The notes under the pieces were generated by a model. The model worked only from the letters and a program-made list of their open reading frames with translations. It had not been told where the DNA came from and did no database searches. The position numbers and the translations under genes are program-made. DNA of 64,000 nt from Streptomyces sp. CC0208 (lineage in GTDB: Bacteria; Actinomycetota; Actinomycetes; Streptomycetales; Streptomycetaceae): NCBI RefSeq assembly GCF_003443735.1, contig NZ_CP031969.1, positions 1,922,001 through 1,986,000 of the forward strand, given 5' to 3'. The first letter of the stretch is position 1; the number at the start of each line of letters is the position of its first letter. Positions 26,696 through 39,900 of the stretch are shown here, piece after piece.

Positions 26696-28441
26696 GTGCA
26701 GTTCGAGGTGTGGGCACCGCAGGCCGACCGTGTGACGCTCCATTGCGAGGGCGCCACGCGCGCGTTGGAGCGCGATCCGGAGCGCTCGGGATGGTGGTGG
26801 GGTGAGGCGGAGGCCGGGGACGGCACCCGGTACGGCTTCGCGCTGGACGACGGCCCCGTGCTGCCCGACCCGCGCTCGCGCCGTCAGCCGGACGGCCCGG
26901 ACGGACTCAGCGCCGTCGTCGAGCACGAGCGGTACACCTGGCGCACGCAGTGGGCGGGCCGTCCACTGCCGGGAGCGGTCCTCTACGAGCTGCACGTGGG
27001 CACCTACACGCCCGAGGGCACCCTGGACGCGGCCGCCGCCCGTCTCGACCATCTCGTCGAACTCGGCATCACCCACGTCGAGTTGATGCCGCTGTGCCCC
27101 TTCCCGGGGCGGCACGGCTGGGGCTACGAGGGCGTCTCCCTGTGGGCTGTGCACGAGCCCTACGGCGGCCCCGAGGCCCTGAAGCGCTTCGTCGACCGGG
27201 CGCACGAACTGGGTCTCGGGGTGGTCCTGGACGTGGTGCACAACCACCTGGGCCCCTCGGGCAACTACCTGCCCGCCTTCGGACCGTACTTCACCGACAC
27301 GCACCACACGCCCTGGGGTTCCGCGGTCAACCTGGACGCCCCCGGCTCCGACGAGGTGCGCACGTATCTGCTGGGCAGCGCGGTGTCCTGGCTGCGGGAC
27401 TACCGGATCGACGGACTGCGTCTGGACGCCGTGCACGCGCTCGCCGACACGCGTGCATGCCACTTCCTGGAGGAGCTGTCGACCGCTGTCGACACCCTCT
27501 CCACCGAACTGGGCCGGCCGCTGTTCCTCATCGCCGAGTCCGACCTCAACGATCCGCGGCTCATCACACCGCGCGCCCAGGGCGGTCTCGGGCTGCACGC
27601 GCAGTGGAACGACGACTTCCATCACGCCCTGCACACGGCGCTGACCGGCGAGTCCCAGGGCTACTACGCCGACTTCGCCCGCGCGCCCCTGGCCTCGCTC
27701 GCCAAGACCCTCACCGGCGGCTACTTCCACGACGGCACCTACTCCAGCTTCCGCGGCCGCAGCCACGGGCGTCCGCTGGACCCCACGCGCGTGGCGGCGC
27801 ACCGGCTGCTCGGCTACTCCCAGACCCACGACCAGGTCGGCAACCGCGCCCAAGGAGACCGGCTTGCGGCGTCCCTCTCCCCCGGCCTGGTGGCCTGTGC
27901 GGCGGCGCTCGTGCTGACCGCGCCCTTCACCCCCATGCTGTTCATGGGTGAGGAGTGGGCGGCCGGCACGCCCTGGCAGTTCTTCACCGACCACACCGAC
28001 CCCGAGCTCGCCGAGGCCGTACGCCGGGGCAGGCGGCGGGAGTTCGCGGAGCACGGCTGGGCCGAGGAGGACGTGCCCGACCCGCAGGACCCGGCGACCC
28101 GCGACCGCTCCTGCCTCGACTGGTCCGAGCTCGAACGCGAGCCCCACGCGCGGGTGCTGGCCTGGTACCGCCGGCTCCTCGCGCTGCGGCACGAGCAGCC
28201 GGACCTCACCGACCCCGACCTCGCCGACACCAAGGTCGCCTACGACGCGGACCAGCGCTGGCTGGCCTTCCGTCGCGGGGACGTCCGGGTGGCGGTGAAC
28301 CTGGCGAAGTCGCCGGCAGCCATTCCCCTGGGGCCCCGCGAGGCCCGGGTCCTGGCGGCCTGGGAGCCGGTGGAGGCGCCGGGCGCGGACGGGGTGCTGC
28401 ATGTGCCCGGGGAGTCGTGCGTGGTGCTGCTCCAGGCCTGA
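26696..28441 (+). CDS. treZ: Malto-oligosyltrehalose trehalohydrolase TreZ
   Basis: A 581-aa GH13 (subfamily 10) enzyme that releases trehalose from maltooligosyl trehalose made by TreY. The N-terminal 'VQFEVWAPQADRVTL' is a CBM48-like domain. The barrel carries 'DVVHNHLGPSGNYL' (region I), D244 ('GLRLDAVHA'), E281 ('LIAESDLN') and D379 ('QTHDQVGN'). The GTG at 26696 follows AAGGGGAA and gives the family start; an ATG at 26651 would add 15 unrelated residues. It completes the GlgX-TreY-TreZ route from glycogen to trehalose. Confidence 0.95.
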   Translation: MQFEVWAPQADRVTLHCEGATRALERDPERSGWWWGEAEAGDGTRYGFALDDGPVLPDPRSRRQPDGPDGLSAVVEHERYTWRTQWAGRPLPGAVLYELHVGTYTPEGTLDAAAARLDHLVELGITHVELMPLCPFPGRHGWGYEGVSLWAVHEPYGGPEALKRFVDRAHELGLGVVLDVVHNHLGPSGNYLPAFGPYFTDTHHTPWGSAVNLDAPGSDEVRTYLLGSAVSWLRDYRIDGLRLDAVHALADTRACHFLEELSTAVDTLSTELGRPLFLIAESDLNDPRLITPRAQGGLGLHAQWNDDFHHALHTALTGESQGYYADFARAPLASLAKTLTGGYFHDGTYSSFRGRSHGRPLDPTRVAAHRLLGYSQTHDQVGNRAQGDRLAASLSPGLVACAAALVLTAPFTPMLFMGEEWAAGTPWQFFTDHTDPELAEAVRRGRRREFAEHGWAEEDVPDPQDPATRDRSCLDWSELEREPHARVLAWYRRLLALRHEQPDLTDPDLADTKVAYDADQRWLAFRRGDVRVAVNLAKSPAAIPLGPREARVLAAWEPVEAPGADGVLHVPGESCVVLLQA

Positions 28442-28461
28442 CCTGACGGGACTCCTCCGGT

Positions 28462-28620
28462 TCACGGGGTAGCCGGCAGGGCGTTTCGCCCCTGCCGGCC
28501 GACGCGGGTCTGCAGGATGCGTCCGCGCACGGCGATCAGCGCGAGGTCGTCGCCCGTGGTGGGGATGTCGTGCAGGTAGGTGGCCGCCGCCCAGCAGATC
28601 AGCGCCAGTGGCAGCAGGAT
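28462..28620 (-). pseudogene. Possible remnant of a PP2C/SpoIIE-type phosphatase C-terminus
   Basis: The minus strand here reads through 'ATYLHDIPTTGDDLALIAVR' and on to a stop at 28462. The 'DDLAL(I)xVR' ending is typical of the last strand of SpoIIE/RsbU-type PP2C phosphatases. No start codon, catalytic Asp motifs or upstream domain remain, so if real this is a short relic. The similarity is weak and could be chance. Confidence 0.25.
28472..28499 (+). terminator. Hairpin downstream of treZ
   Basis: GCCGGCAGGGCG and CGCCCCTGCCGGC pair with one bulged C around a TTT loop, about 30 bp after the treZ stop. It is a plausible terminator for treZ. Confidence 0.55.
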
Positions 28621-28700
28621 CGTGCACTGTCCGGCTCCGGCACGGTCGCGCGCCTCGGCCCCGGGGTGGAAGCAGGGTGGAAAAGACCGGGTGGAGCCGC

Positions 28701-29642
28701 CTACAACTCCGCGTCCGTCTCCTCGTCCCGCAGCTCGGTGACGCGTTCCAGCAGGATCGCCTCCCAGGCCCGCCGCAGCCGGGTGCGCAGGAGAGGCAGG
28801 GGCTCGGCGGCCCGCCTGTCCAGGCCCGCGGCGAGGCGGATCACGGTGTCGCAGCGGGCCAGCCACAGTCCGCGCAGGCAGGGGCGGGCGCCGTACCCGG
28901 CCAGGGTCGCGGCGCGGACGGCGGCGGGCGAGCCGACGGCCAGCGCGAGGCCCGCGATGTCCTCGGCGGGGTCGCCGACGACCGTGCCGGTCCAGTCGAG
29001 GACACCGCGCACCCGGCCGTCGCCGCTGATCACGAGGTGGTCGCCGGTCAGGGCGTGGTGCACCAGGACCGCGCTGCCGGGCTGCGCGGCGAGCTGGACC
29101 GCGCCCGGCGAGGTGAGCTGCTGGAGCCGGGCCGGGTCGAACTCGTCGGCCGCGTGAAGGAGTTCGGCGGCCCGGCCGGCCTCCCGGCGCAGCGCTTCCA
29201 GGGAACGCGGGGCGACGCGTGGGACGCCGAGCGCCTCGGCCTGCCGTAGCGGCACCTCGCGCAGCCCGGTGAGCAGGCCGGCCAGGTCGGCCTCGCCGAC
29301 GGCGGACACGTCGTGCTCCTCGGCCGACCCGCCGGGCAGCCTGGTGTCGAGCGTGTAGGCCAGCCCGGGCGCCCACTCGCCCTGTGCCACGCTGGTCGGC
29401 ACCGCGACCGGCATGTGCGGGCGGACGAGGTCGCGCAGCCGCAGTTCACGGCGTCTGCGCAGGGATGCCTCCCGGTCGCCGGCGAGGCGCAGGACGTGGC
29501 GGGTGCCGATCCACCAGGTGAAGTGCCCGCCGTCGGCGACGGGCCGGACCTCGGGCCCGCCGGCGTCGGGCGTGCCGGCCTTGAGCAGGGAACGGACCAG
29601 TAGGCGGACCGTGTCCGCGGTGGGTGTCGGTGCCTGGGTCAT
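28701..29642 (-). CDS. Phosphotransferase-like protein lacking the catalytic Asp
   Basis: A 313-aa APH/kinase-fold protein. The normal catalytic loop in this subgroup is H-H-D-L-x-G-E/D-H; here it reads 'VLVHHALTGDHLVI', with Ala197 (GCC, 29054-29052) where the catalytic Asp should be. The metal-binding 'GVLDWTG' is kept, followed by 'GDPAEDIAGLALAVG', typical of the subgroup. A single A-to-C change in the codon would explain the loss. The fold and length are otherwise intact, so it may be a pseudokinase or a recently inactivated gene. It precedes nothing obvious in its operon; the M24 peptidase gene lies 46 bp upstream on the same strand. Confidence 0.78.
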   Translation of the reverse strand: MTQAPTPTADTVRLLVRSLLKAGTPDAGGPEVRPVADGGHFTWWIGTRHVLRLAGDREASLRRRRELRLRDLVRPHMPVAVPTSVAQGEWAPGLAYTLDTRLPGGSAEEHDVSAVGEADLAGLLTGLREVPLRQAEALGVPRVAPRSLEALRREAGRAAELLHAADEFDPARLQQLTSPGAVQLAAQPGSAVLVHHALTGDHLVISGDGRVRGVLDWTGTVVGDPAEDIAGLALAVGSPAAVRAATLAGYGARPCLRGLWLARCDTVIRLAAGLDRRAAEPLPLLRTRLRRAWEAILLERVTELRDEETDAEL

Positions 29643-29688
29643 GTCGCGCCGTAGTCGTTCGAGGGGTGGAGGGCTCCTGGGGGCTCGG

Positions 29689-30813
29689 TCAGTCCACTAT
29701 GACCATCTCGCGGGTGGTGTCGTTGAGCCTGCGGCCGCCGTCCTCGGTGACCGTGACGATGTCCTCGATGCGTACCCCGAAACGGCCAGGCAGATAGACG
29801 CCGGGCTCCACGGAGAAGCACATGCCCGGCACGAGGGGCTGATCCTCGCCCTCGATCATGTACGGCGGTTCGTGCGTGGTGACGCCGATGCCGTGGCCGG
29901 TGCGGTGGATGAAGTACTCGCCGTACCCGGCGTCGGCGATGACCGCGCGGGCGGCCCGGTCGACCTCCTGGCAGGGCACGCCGGGCCGTACGGCACGGAA
30001 GCCGGCCTCCTGCGCCGCGCGCACGAGGTCGTGGACCCGGCGTTCCTCGTCGGTGGGTTCGCCGACGTGGACCGTGCGGGAGGTGTCGGAGCCGTAGCCG
30101 TCCTTGAGGCCGCCGAAGTCGAGGACGACCATGTCGCCGCGTTCGATGACCCGGTCCCCCACCTCGTGGTGCGGGTTGGCGCCGTTCGGGCCCGAGGCGA
30201 CGATGGTGAAGTCGACCTGGGAGTGGCCGAAGCGACGCAGCAGGTCCGCGAGGTCGGCGGCCACCTCCGACTCCCTGCGGCCGCCGAAGGGAACCTTCCG
30301 GATCTCTTCGAACGTGGCGTCGGCGGCGGCTCCCGCGGCCGCCAGGAGCTCCAGTTCCGCCGTGTCCTTGACGGCGCGGAGCATCGGCAGGGCCTCGGTG
30401 AGGGAGGCGTACGAGGTGCCGGGCAGGGCCTTCTGGAGGCCCAGCAGGTGCATGGCCCAGGCGTTGTCACTGATGCCGAACCGGCCGTTGGCGCCCAGGA
30501 GGGCGGCGGTGGCGGCGTACGGGTCCTTGCCGTCGGTCCAGTCCCGCAGGGTCAGGGCGCTCGCGCCGGCGGCCTTGGCGGCGTCCGGGGCCTCCAGGGT
30601 GGGCACCACGAGGACGGGGTCCTGCCCGGGGGCCAGGACCAGGAGGGTGAGCCGTTCGGTGACGGCGGTGGGCGAGTAGCCGGTGAGCCAGACCATGTCC
30701 GGGCCGGGAGCCACGAGGAGTCCGGCGAACCCGGCCTCTGCGGCCGACCGTGCCGCGCGCTCCATGCGGGCTCTGTAGTCGTCGGCGGCGAAGGGCGCTG
30801 CGGTGCCGGTCAT
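29689..30813 (-). CDS. M24 family Xaa-Pro aminopeptidase
   Basis: A 374-aa cytoplasmic metallopeptidase that removes N-terminal residues preceding proline. A creatinase-like N-domain (1-140) is followed by the pita-bread domain. Metal ligands are visible in 'VVLDFGGLKDGYGSDTSRT' (two Asp), 'HRTGHGIG' (His), 'FSVEPGVY' (Glu) and 'VRIEDIV' (Glu). The ATG at 30813 has a GGGAGG ribosome site; an open frame continues upstream but has no family resemblance. It lies 46 bp upstream of the phosphotransferase-like gene. Confidence 0.93.
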   Translation of the reverse strand: MTGTAAPFAADDYRARMERAARSAAEAGFAGLLVAPGPDMVWLTGYSPTAVTERLTLLVLAPGQDPVLVVPTLEAPDAAKAAGASALTLRDWTDGKDPYAATAALLGANGRFGISDNAWAMHLLGLQKALPGTSYASLTEALPMLRAVKDTAELELLAAAGAAADATFEEIRKVPFGGRRESEVAADLADLLRRFGHSQVDFTIVASGPNGANPHHEVGDRVIERGDMVVLDFGGLKDGYGSDTSRTVHVGEPTDEERRVHDLVRAAQEAGFRAVRPGVPCQEVDRAARAVIADAGYGEYFIHRTGHGIGVTTHEPPYMIEGEDQPLVPGMCFSVEPGVYLPGRFGVRIEDIVTVTEDGGRRLNDTTREMVIVD

Positions 30814-30926
30814 CCGGGCCTCCCTGGGCGGTGATGGTCTTGGGCAGCATCCTGCCCGGACGGCGAGGGGCGCGCGAGCCGGTCGACACGTCTTTCCGAC
30901 GGACCGGACGGGGCGCCGGGCGTGTG

Positions 30927-31550
30927 TCAGCTCTCCAGGGCCATGCGGACGCCGAGGAGCAGCAGGACGCCCCCGGAGACCTGCTCCAGGCGTCGGCGCA
31001 CGCCCGCGCGGGACAGCACGGCCCGCAGCCGGCCCACGAACCACACGTAGAGGCCGTAGTAGCCGATCTCGTAGACCGCCCAGAGTGCGGCGAGCCCGAC
31101 CATGGTGGGCAGGTGCGGGGCGCCCTCGGGCACGAACTGCGGCAGGAAGGACAGGGCGAAGACGGCCGCCTTGGGGTTGGCGAGGTTGAGCAGCAGTCCC
31201 GCGCGGTAGGCGGCCCAGCCGGTCCTGCCGGTGCTCTCCCAGCCGCTGTCCTCGTCGGTCCCCCTGGCGCGGCTCGCCTGTCGCAGCGCCTGGACGCCGA
31301 AGGCGACGAGCACGACCGCGCCACCGATCCGCATCACGTCGTAGGCGATCTCGGAGGCCGTCAGCAGGGCGGTCAGGCCGAGCGCGGCGATGACACCCCA
31401 GACGAACACGCCCGTCTCGTTGCCGAGCACGGTCAAAAAGCCGGAGCGTCTGCTGTGCAGCGACTGCTTGATGATCAGCACGGTGCTCGGCCCGGGTGAC
31501 GCGGCGATGAGGGTGCAGGCCCCCAGGAAGGCGATGAGCGTGGTCGGCAT
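30927..31550 (-). CDS. LysE/RhtB family exporter
   Basis: A 207-aa inner-membrane protein with six predicted helices. The 'AFLGACTLIAASPGPSTVLI' N-terminus is the family signature and 'NLANPKAAVFALSFLPQFV' the mid-protein one. The family exports amino acids or derivatives. The ATG at 31550 gives the standard start; upstream in-frame codons run into the promoter region. Upstream of it, the metallophosphoesterase gene is divergent. Substrate unknown. Confidence 0.9.
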   Translation of the reverse strand: MPTTLIAFLGACTLIAASPGPSTVLIIKQSLHSRRSGFLTVLGNETGVFVWGVIAALGLTALLTASEIAYDVMRIGGAVVLVAFGVQALRQASRARGTDEDSGWESTGRTGWAAYRAGLLLNLANPKAAVFALSFLPQFVPEGAPHLPTMVGLAALWAVYEIGYYGLYVWFVGRLRAVLSRAGVRRRLEQVSGGVLLLLGVRMALES

Positions 31551-31680
31551 GCGGTCATCGTGGCGCCGGCGGCCGGACCCGGACCAGTGGTTTTCCCCGT
31601 GCCGGCTGACGAGAGCATCTTGATCGAACCTGACGCCTAATGCTTGAATCGCATACAACCATTAGACAGGGGGATACGGC

Positions 31681-32436
31681 GTGCTCGTGCTCGCACACAT
31701 CAGCGATCTGCATCTCGACGGGACCGCACGGGCGACGGAGCGCGCCGAGCGGGTGCGTGACCGGCTGTGGCGGCTGCCGGGGCGGGTGGACGCCCTGCTG
31801 GTGACGGGGGACATCGCCGATCACGGCGCCGAGGCGGAGTACGAGGAGGCCGCGCGCATCCTGGGACTGTACGAGGGCGACCCGCCGTTCCCGGTGCTCA
31901 CCTGCCCCGGCAACCACGACAGCCGCGCCCCGTACCGCAAGGCCCTGCTGCGGCGGCCCGCGGCCGACGGGCCGGTGAACGAGGTGCGGGTCTTCGACGG
32001 CGGTGCGGTACTGATGTGCGATTCCAGCATCCCGGGGAACGACGAAGGAGCGCTGGACGAGGAGACGTACGACTGGATCGAGGCGACGCTCGACGAACTC
32101 GGCGGGAGGCTTCCGGCACTGCTGGCCTTCCACCATCCACCGGTGGCGCTGCACCACCCGCTGCCCGACTCCTACCAGTTGAACGGGCCCGGACGACTGG
32201 CCGCGCTGCTGGAGCGGCGACCCGAGGTCGCCGGTCTGATCACCGGTCACGCGCACACGCCCGCGGCGACCGTGTTCGCCGGGCGGCCCCTCGTCGTCGG
32301 CCCCGGAGTGACCTGGACGCTCCGGCTGCCCTGGGAGGGCGAACAGATCGCGGACCGGGACGCTCCGGTGGGGCTGGCCTTTCATGTGCTGGACGACGAG
32401 CGACGGCTCACCACGCACTTCCGGGTGGTCACGTGA
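31681..32436 (+). CDS. Metallophosphoesterase (CpdA-like)
   Basis: A 251-aa calcineurin-like phosphoesterase. All five metal motifs are present: 'DLHLD', 'GDIADH', 'GNHD', 'HHPP' and 'GHAH'. This order and length match the class III cyclic-nucleotide phosphodiesterase group (CpdA/Icc), which acts on 3',5'-cAMP or other phosphodiesters; activity on cAMP is not proven. The GTG at 31681 follows AGGGGG. An imperfect operator-like element TAATG-N17-CATTA (31638-31664) lies just upstream. Confidence 0.88.
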   Translation: MLVLAHISDLHLDGTARATERAERVRDRLWRLPGRVDALLVTGDIADHGAEAEYEEAARILGLYEGDPPFPVLTCPGNHDSRAPYRKALLRRPAADGPVNEVRVFDGGAVLMCDSSIPGNDEGALDEETYDWIEATLDELGGRLPALLAFHHPPVALHHPLPDSYQLNGPGRLAALLERRPEVAGLITGHAHTPAATVFAGRPLVVGPGVTWTLRLPWEGEQIADRDAPVGLAFHVLDDERRLTTHFRVVT

Positions 32437-32457
32437 GCACGGGCCGGGGCCGGCCCC

Positions 32458-33048
32458 TCAGGTGACCACTCCCGGTACGGCCGTCAGCTGCTGGTAGCCG
32501 CCGCTGCGGTGCCGGACCGTCAGCTCGACCTCGCGACCGGCCCGGGCCCTGGCGACGGCGCGCGCGAGGTCGCCGGCCGTGTCGATACGGGTCCGGCCGA
32601 AGGCGAGGAGTACGTCACCGCGGACCAGGCCCGCCGTGTAGCCCGGGCCGGGGACGTGGACGCCGACCACCAGCGCACCCGCCTTCTCGGCGTCCACGGC
32701 CTCCAGACCGAGGGTCGCGACGACGGGCACGGGCGAGGGGGCGGTCGTCGGCGCCGTGGACGACGGGGCGGTGCCAGGGTGCGCCGGGGCGGACGGGCCG
32801 TCCAGGTGAGGCAGGGCCTGCCGTCGGAGTTCGGCCAGTCTGCTCATGCCGACCACGGTGGCGCCCACCGTCCCGAGACCCACCCCCGACAGCACCAGGA
32901 CGGCCGCGACGAACAGACCGAACAGCAGGGTCGTGAGCCGGCGTCCGCGCCGGCGCGCGGCGTGCGGGCGCCGGGCGGGCGCGGGCTTTCTGCCACCGCC
33001 CGGCTCCTGACCGGGCATCGGCTTGGGACGCAACGCAGTCTGTTCCAT
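32458..33048 (-). CDS. Membrane-anchored PDZ domain protein
   Basis: A 196-aa protein with an Arg-rich cytoplasmic tail (1-38), one membrane helix (about 39-68), a Pro/Thr/Ser linker (80-108) and a C-terminal PDZ domain (110-190) with 'GPGYTAGLVRGDVLLAFGRTRI'. There is no protease domain, unlike HtrA proteins, so it may be an adaptor or substrate-capture protein outside the membrane. It converges with the metallophosphoesterase gene (21 bp between stops); a 12-bp GC palindrome (32446-32457) lies between them. Confidence 0.8.
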   Translation of the reverse strand: MEQTALRPKPMPGQEPGGGRKPAPARRPHAARRRGRRLTTLLFGLFVAAVLVLSGVGLGTVGATVVGMSRLAELRRQALPHLDGPSAPAHPGTAPSSTAPTTAPSPVPVVATLGLEAVDAEKAGALVVGVHVPGPGYTAGLVRGDVLLAFGRTRIDTAGDLARAVARARAGREVELTVRHRSGGYQQLTAVPGVVT

Positions 33049-33896
33049 GGATCGCCTCCGGCTGGATCACCACCGGCTGGTGTCTACCCGGCACAGCGGC
33101 GCGCGACGAGCCACGAACGAGTGAGACTGACGGGGGGTCAGGAGCGGGCAAGGGCGGGCAGGGGTGGGGAGCCGGGAGGTCGGCGAAGTCCGCCGCCGAC
33201 TGGCCTGGTCGGCTCGCGTACATCGGTTACGTCCGGTGCCCGACCCGCGAGCGGGAGACCGGCACGGCGACTCCGTACCCGGCAACCCTCGGTGGCCGGC
33301 AACGGTGGCCGGGCGAGGAGGGCCGGGGCCGGATCGCCGAACTCCCGGAACCCCGCTTCTTCCTGGCCACGCCGTGCCGGCCCGAACTCTCCGGCAACGG
33401 CTCGCGCCCGCACCTGGTCGTCCGGCCGTCAGCGCGGGCCGCGGCCGTGCAGCACGCCGGGATCGGGGCGCGTCAGGCGGTGTGACGCACCCCGCGCGCG
33501 GAGAGCGTCAGCCGGTGTGGGCCTCTCCGTGAGCGCCGCGCGGGCGGCCGCCAGCCCGCGACGGACCGGCCCCGGCAGACCGCCGCGAGCGGACGCGAAC
33601 GCGGACGACAGACCGGCCCCGGCGAACCACCACGCGCGGACGCGGACGAGAGACCGGCCCCGGCAGGCCCCCACCAGCGGACCTGGATGACGGACCGGCC
33701 CCGGCAAGCGCCCACCAGCGGACCCCGACAACAGACCCACCCCGGCAGGCCGCCACTAACGGACCCCGCCAACGGACCGCCCTGCGCGGGCCGCCGCGCG
33801 GGCGCGTGGAACCAGGCGTCCCGGACGGACCGCCGTGAGGCCGCGCCAGGGACAGGGGCACCCGCCTGTCCGGACGGCGGTTCCGCGGCCGGCGGG
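33049..33896. other. Gene-poor region without a convincing gene
   Basis: These 848 bp lie between the PDZ gene start and the end of the geosmin synthase gene. Every frame of useful length is low-complexity Arg/Pro/Gly. A plus-strand frame around 33210-33480 has fairly coding-like third bases ('RIAELPEPRFFLATP') but no start or recognisable family, so it may be a relic. The right part holds the repeat array at 33560-33775. Confidence 0.5.
33560..33775. repeat. Degenerate tandem repeat, about 41-47 bp per unit, five units
   Basis: The core GACCGGCCCCGGC(A/G) recurs at about 33564, 33611, 33652, 33693 and, changed to GACCCACCCCGGCA, at 33734. Between cores, 'CCCACCAGCGGACC' is shared by two units and degenerate in the next. 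Spacing is 47, then about 41 three times. It looks like a decaying minisatellite in non-coding DNA. Confidence 0.65.
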
Positions 33897-36848
<2,952 letters not shown>

Positions 36849-36942
36849 TCAAGTCCCTTCTTGTCCGTGTGACATGAGAACCTGAGGACGGGAGAGGGGT
36901 TCGGACGTAGCCGTCGAGGTGTGTGCCGACAGGGGGTCCTCG

Positions 36943-39900
36943 ATGTTCGGGGCAGAGTTGTTCACCCAGACCGCCGCAGCCGCCGCGGGCACGATGGTCG
37001 GGCTGATGACCACGGATGCCTGGCAGGCGGCCCGGCAGCGGATGGCGCGGTTCCTGCGGCGGGAGGACGTCGAGCGGCTGGACCGGGCACGGGCGGAGCT
37101 CGACGCGGCACCGCCGGCCCGGCAGGAGATCATGCTGCGGGAGCAGCGGCAGGAGTGGGACACCACCCTGCGCGGTCTGCTGGCCCGCAATCCCGATCTG
37201 TCCGGTCTGCTGGCCGAGTTCGTCCAGGAGTTCTCCGGCCTCGCGCGTCCGGTCTTCATCCAGGTCCAGCAGGCTCCGGCCCCGCTGGAGCCCGTCCGTG
37301 CCCCGGGTGCGCTGACCGTCGCGCCTCCCCTGGGCCGGCTCGACCGCCGGGTGCGGGGCCGTGAGCCGCTCCTGGACACGCTCAAACAGCTGGTGGGCAA
37401 ACCGACTTCGGGCGTGCGGGTGCTGCACGGCATGGGCGGGAGCGGGAAGACGACGGTCGCCCTGGAGATCGCCGCCTACGCCGCCGCGCTGAACGTCGAC
37501 GTGTGGTGGGTGACGGCGAAGAACCCCGCCACGCTGAGCGCCGGGATGCGCGAGGTGGTGGCGGCCCTTGGCACGCCCGCGGACCTCATCGACCGTGCCT
37601 GGTCGGGGCGTTCGAGCGCGACCGACCTGCTCTGGCGGCGGCTGTGCGACACCGCGAGCCCGTGGCTGCTGGTGGTGGACAACGCCGACGAGCCCGAACA
37701 CCTGGCGCCGTATGGGCGGTTGGCGGAGGGCAGGGGCTGGATCCGGCCCGCCGCGGAGCTGCCCGGCCTGGTACTGATCACCAGCCGGGACAGCAGCCCG
37801 AGGACCTGGGGGCCGTGGGCCACGCTGCACTCGGTCGACGCCCTGGAGGAGGACGACGCCACCGAGGTGCTCTGGGACCTCGCCGGGGAGCGGGCCGGTT
37901 CCCGTGAGGACGCCCGGCTGCTGACCCGGCGGCTAGGCGGACTGCCCCTGGCGCTGCGCATCGCGGGCTCGCATCTCGCGGCGGCCTCGGCGTTCCCCGC
38001 CTGGCCGGGCACGACGACCGTGCGGACGTACGCCGACTACCGCGTGGCCCTCGACGAGCGCTTCGCCGAACTCCTCGACGAGCGCCCGCCCGGGCGGCAG
38101 GGCAGCAACTACTCCGTCCCGGTGACCGGCACCTGGGAGCTGTCGCTGGACCTCCTGGAGCGGCGGGGCATCGTCCAGGCCCGGCCGCTGATGCGGCTGT
38201 TGTGCTGTCTGGGCGAGGCGCCGGTGCCACTGCTGGGCCTGTTACGCCCCGACCGGCTGGCGGAGTCGTCGGTGCTGCCCGGCGTCACACCCCAGGAGCT
38301 GTACACCGCGCTCACCTCGCTCGCCGACTTCGGTCTGGTCGAGCTCCACACCCCGCGCGGCGGCGACGACCACACGCGCACCCTGCTGATGCACCCCCTG
38401 GTCCGGGACGCGGGCCGGCTCCAACGGGACCTTGCCGAGCACATGCGGGAGTACGCGGCCGTCGTCGCCGACCTGGTCGTCTGCGCCACCGCCGAGCTCA
38501 GCGAGGACGACCCGGCCGACTGGCCGCGCTGGCGGCTGCTGCTCCCGCACTGCGACGCCCCGCTGGCCCTGATCGGCGACCCGTACGAGGCCGAGGACGA
38601 CCTGGTCTCCAAGGCCCTGCGGGCGGCTGCGGCCGGGGCCAGGCACCTGATCCGGCGGGGCTGGCTGGACCGGGCCGAGGAGGTCCTCGGGGCGTGCGAG
38701 CCGGTGGTGCTCGCGTGCGGTCCACGGGACCCCGACGCGCTCGAAGTACGGTCCGCGGCCGCCCACTTGCTCCAGTTGCGGGGCCGGCTGGCCGCCGCCG
38801 AGACGCTGGTGCGTTCCGTTCTGGAGGACACCCGGGCCCTGTTCGGCGACGGCTCCGGTGAGACCGCCGACGCCCGGTACGCCCTCGCGGAGCTGCTCTG
38901 CGACCGGGGCCGGCCCGCGGAGGCCGAGGTCGAGTACCGCTCGGTGTACGCGACACGTCGCACCCTGCTCGGCGAACGTGACCCGCAGACCCTGGCCGCC
39001 CGCAAGGGCGTGGCCCGCATGTCCCAGCAGCGCGGACTGCTCGCGGAGGCCGAGGAGGAGCACCGCCTGCTGCTCGACGCCTACCGCGACGCGCTCGGCG
39101 ACCGCCACCCCGACACGCTGTCCGCCCGGCACGACACCGCCCAGGTGCTGCACGAACGGGGCATGTTCCGCCAGGCCGAGCAGGAGCTGCGGGAGACGCT
39201 CCAGGTGTGCGCGGACGTACTGGGCGAGCGCCACCCGGGCACGCTCGCCGTCCGTCACGACCTCGCGGACGTCCTGCGTGACCGCGGCCTGCTCGTGGAG
39301 GCCGAGCACGAGTTCCGCACGGTGCTCCGGCTGCGCGCCGACGCCTACGGCGAGGACCATCCCGAGACCGTGGCCGCCCGGCACGGCCTGGCCACCGTGC
39401 TGCGCGACCGCGGCTGGCCCGGTGACGCGGAGACCGAGTTCCGGGAGGTCTTCGAGGTCCGGCGCAGGCTGCTCGGCGACATGCACCCGCACACCCTGGT
39501 GGTCCGGCACAACCTGGCCGACCTGCTGATGGAACGGGGTCAACTGGAGGCGGCCGAGACGGAGTTCAGGGAGGTGTACGCGGCGCGCCGGGAGGTGCTC
39601 GGCGAACACCACCTGCTCACCCTGTCCGTACGGCACGGCGCCGCGCACGTCCTGCATCTGCGGGGCCGTACCGACCGGGCCGAGACCGAGTACCGCACGG
39701 TCCTCGCGGACTGCGTGCAGACCCTGGGCCCCCGCCACCCGGGCACGCTCGCGGTCCGTCACAATCTCGCCGACCTGCTCAAGGACCAGGGCCGACTCGC
39801 CGCCGCGGAACAGGAGTTCAGGGAGGTCTACGAGGCCCGGCGGACCGTCCTCGGCGAACAGCACCTGCTGACCCTGTCCGTACGGCATGGCGCCGCGCAC

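Noticed and set aside
33560..33775. Degenerate repeats considered as a CRISPR array
   Set aside because: The units are imperfect and the intervening sequence is itself related between units, unlike spacers; no cas genes are present.
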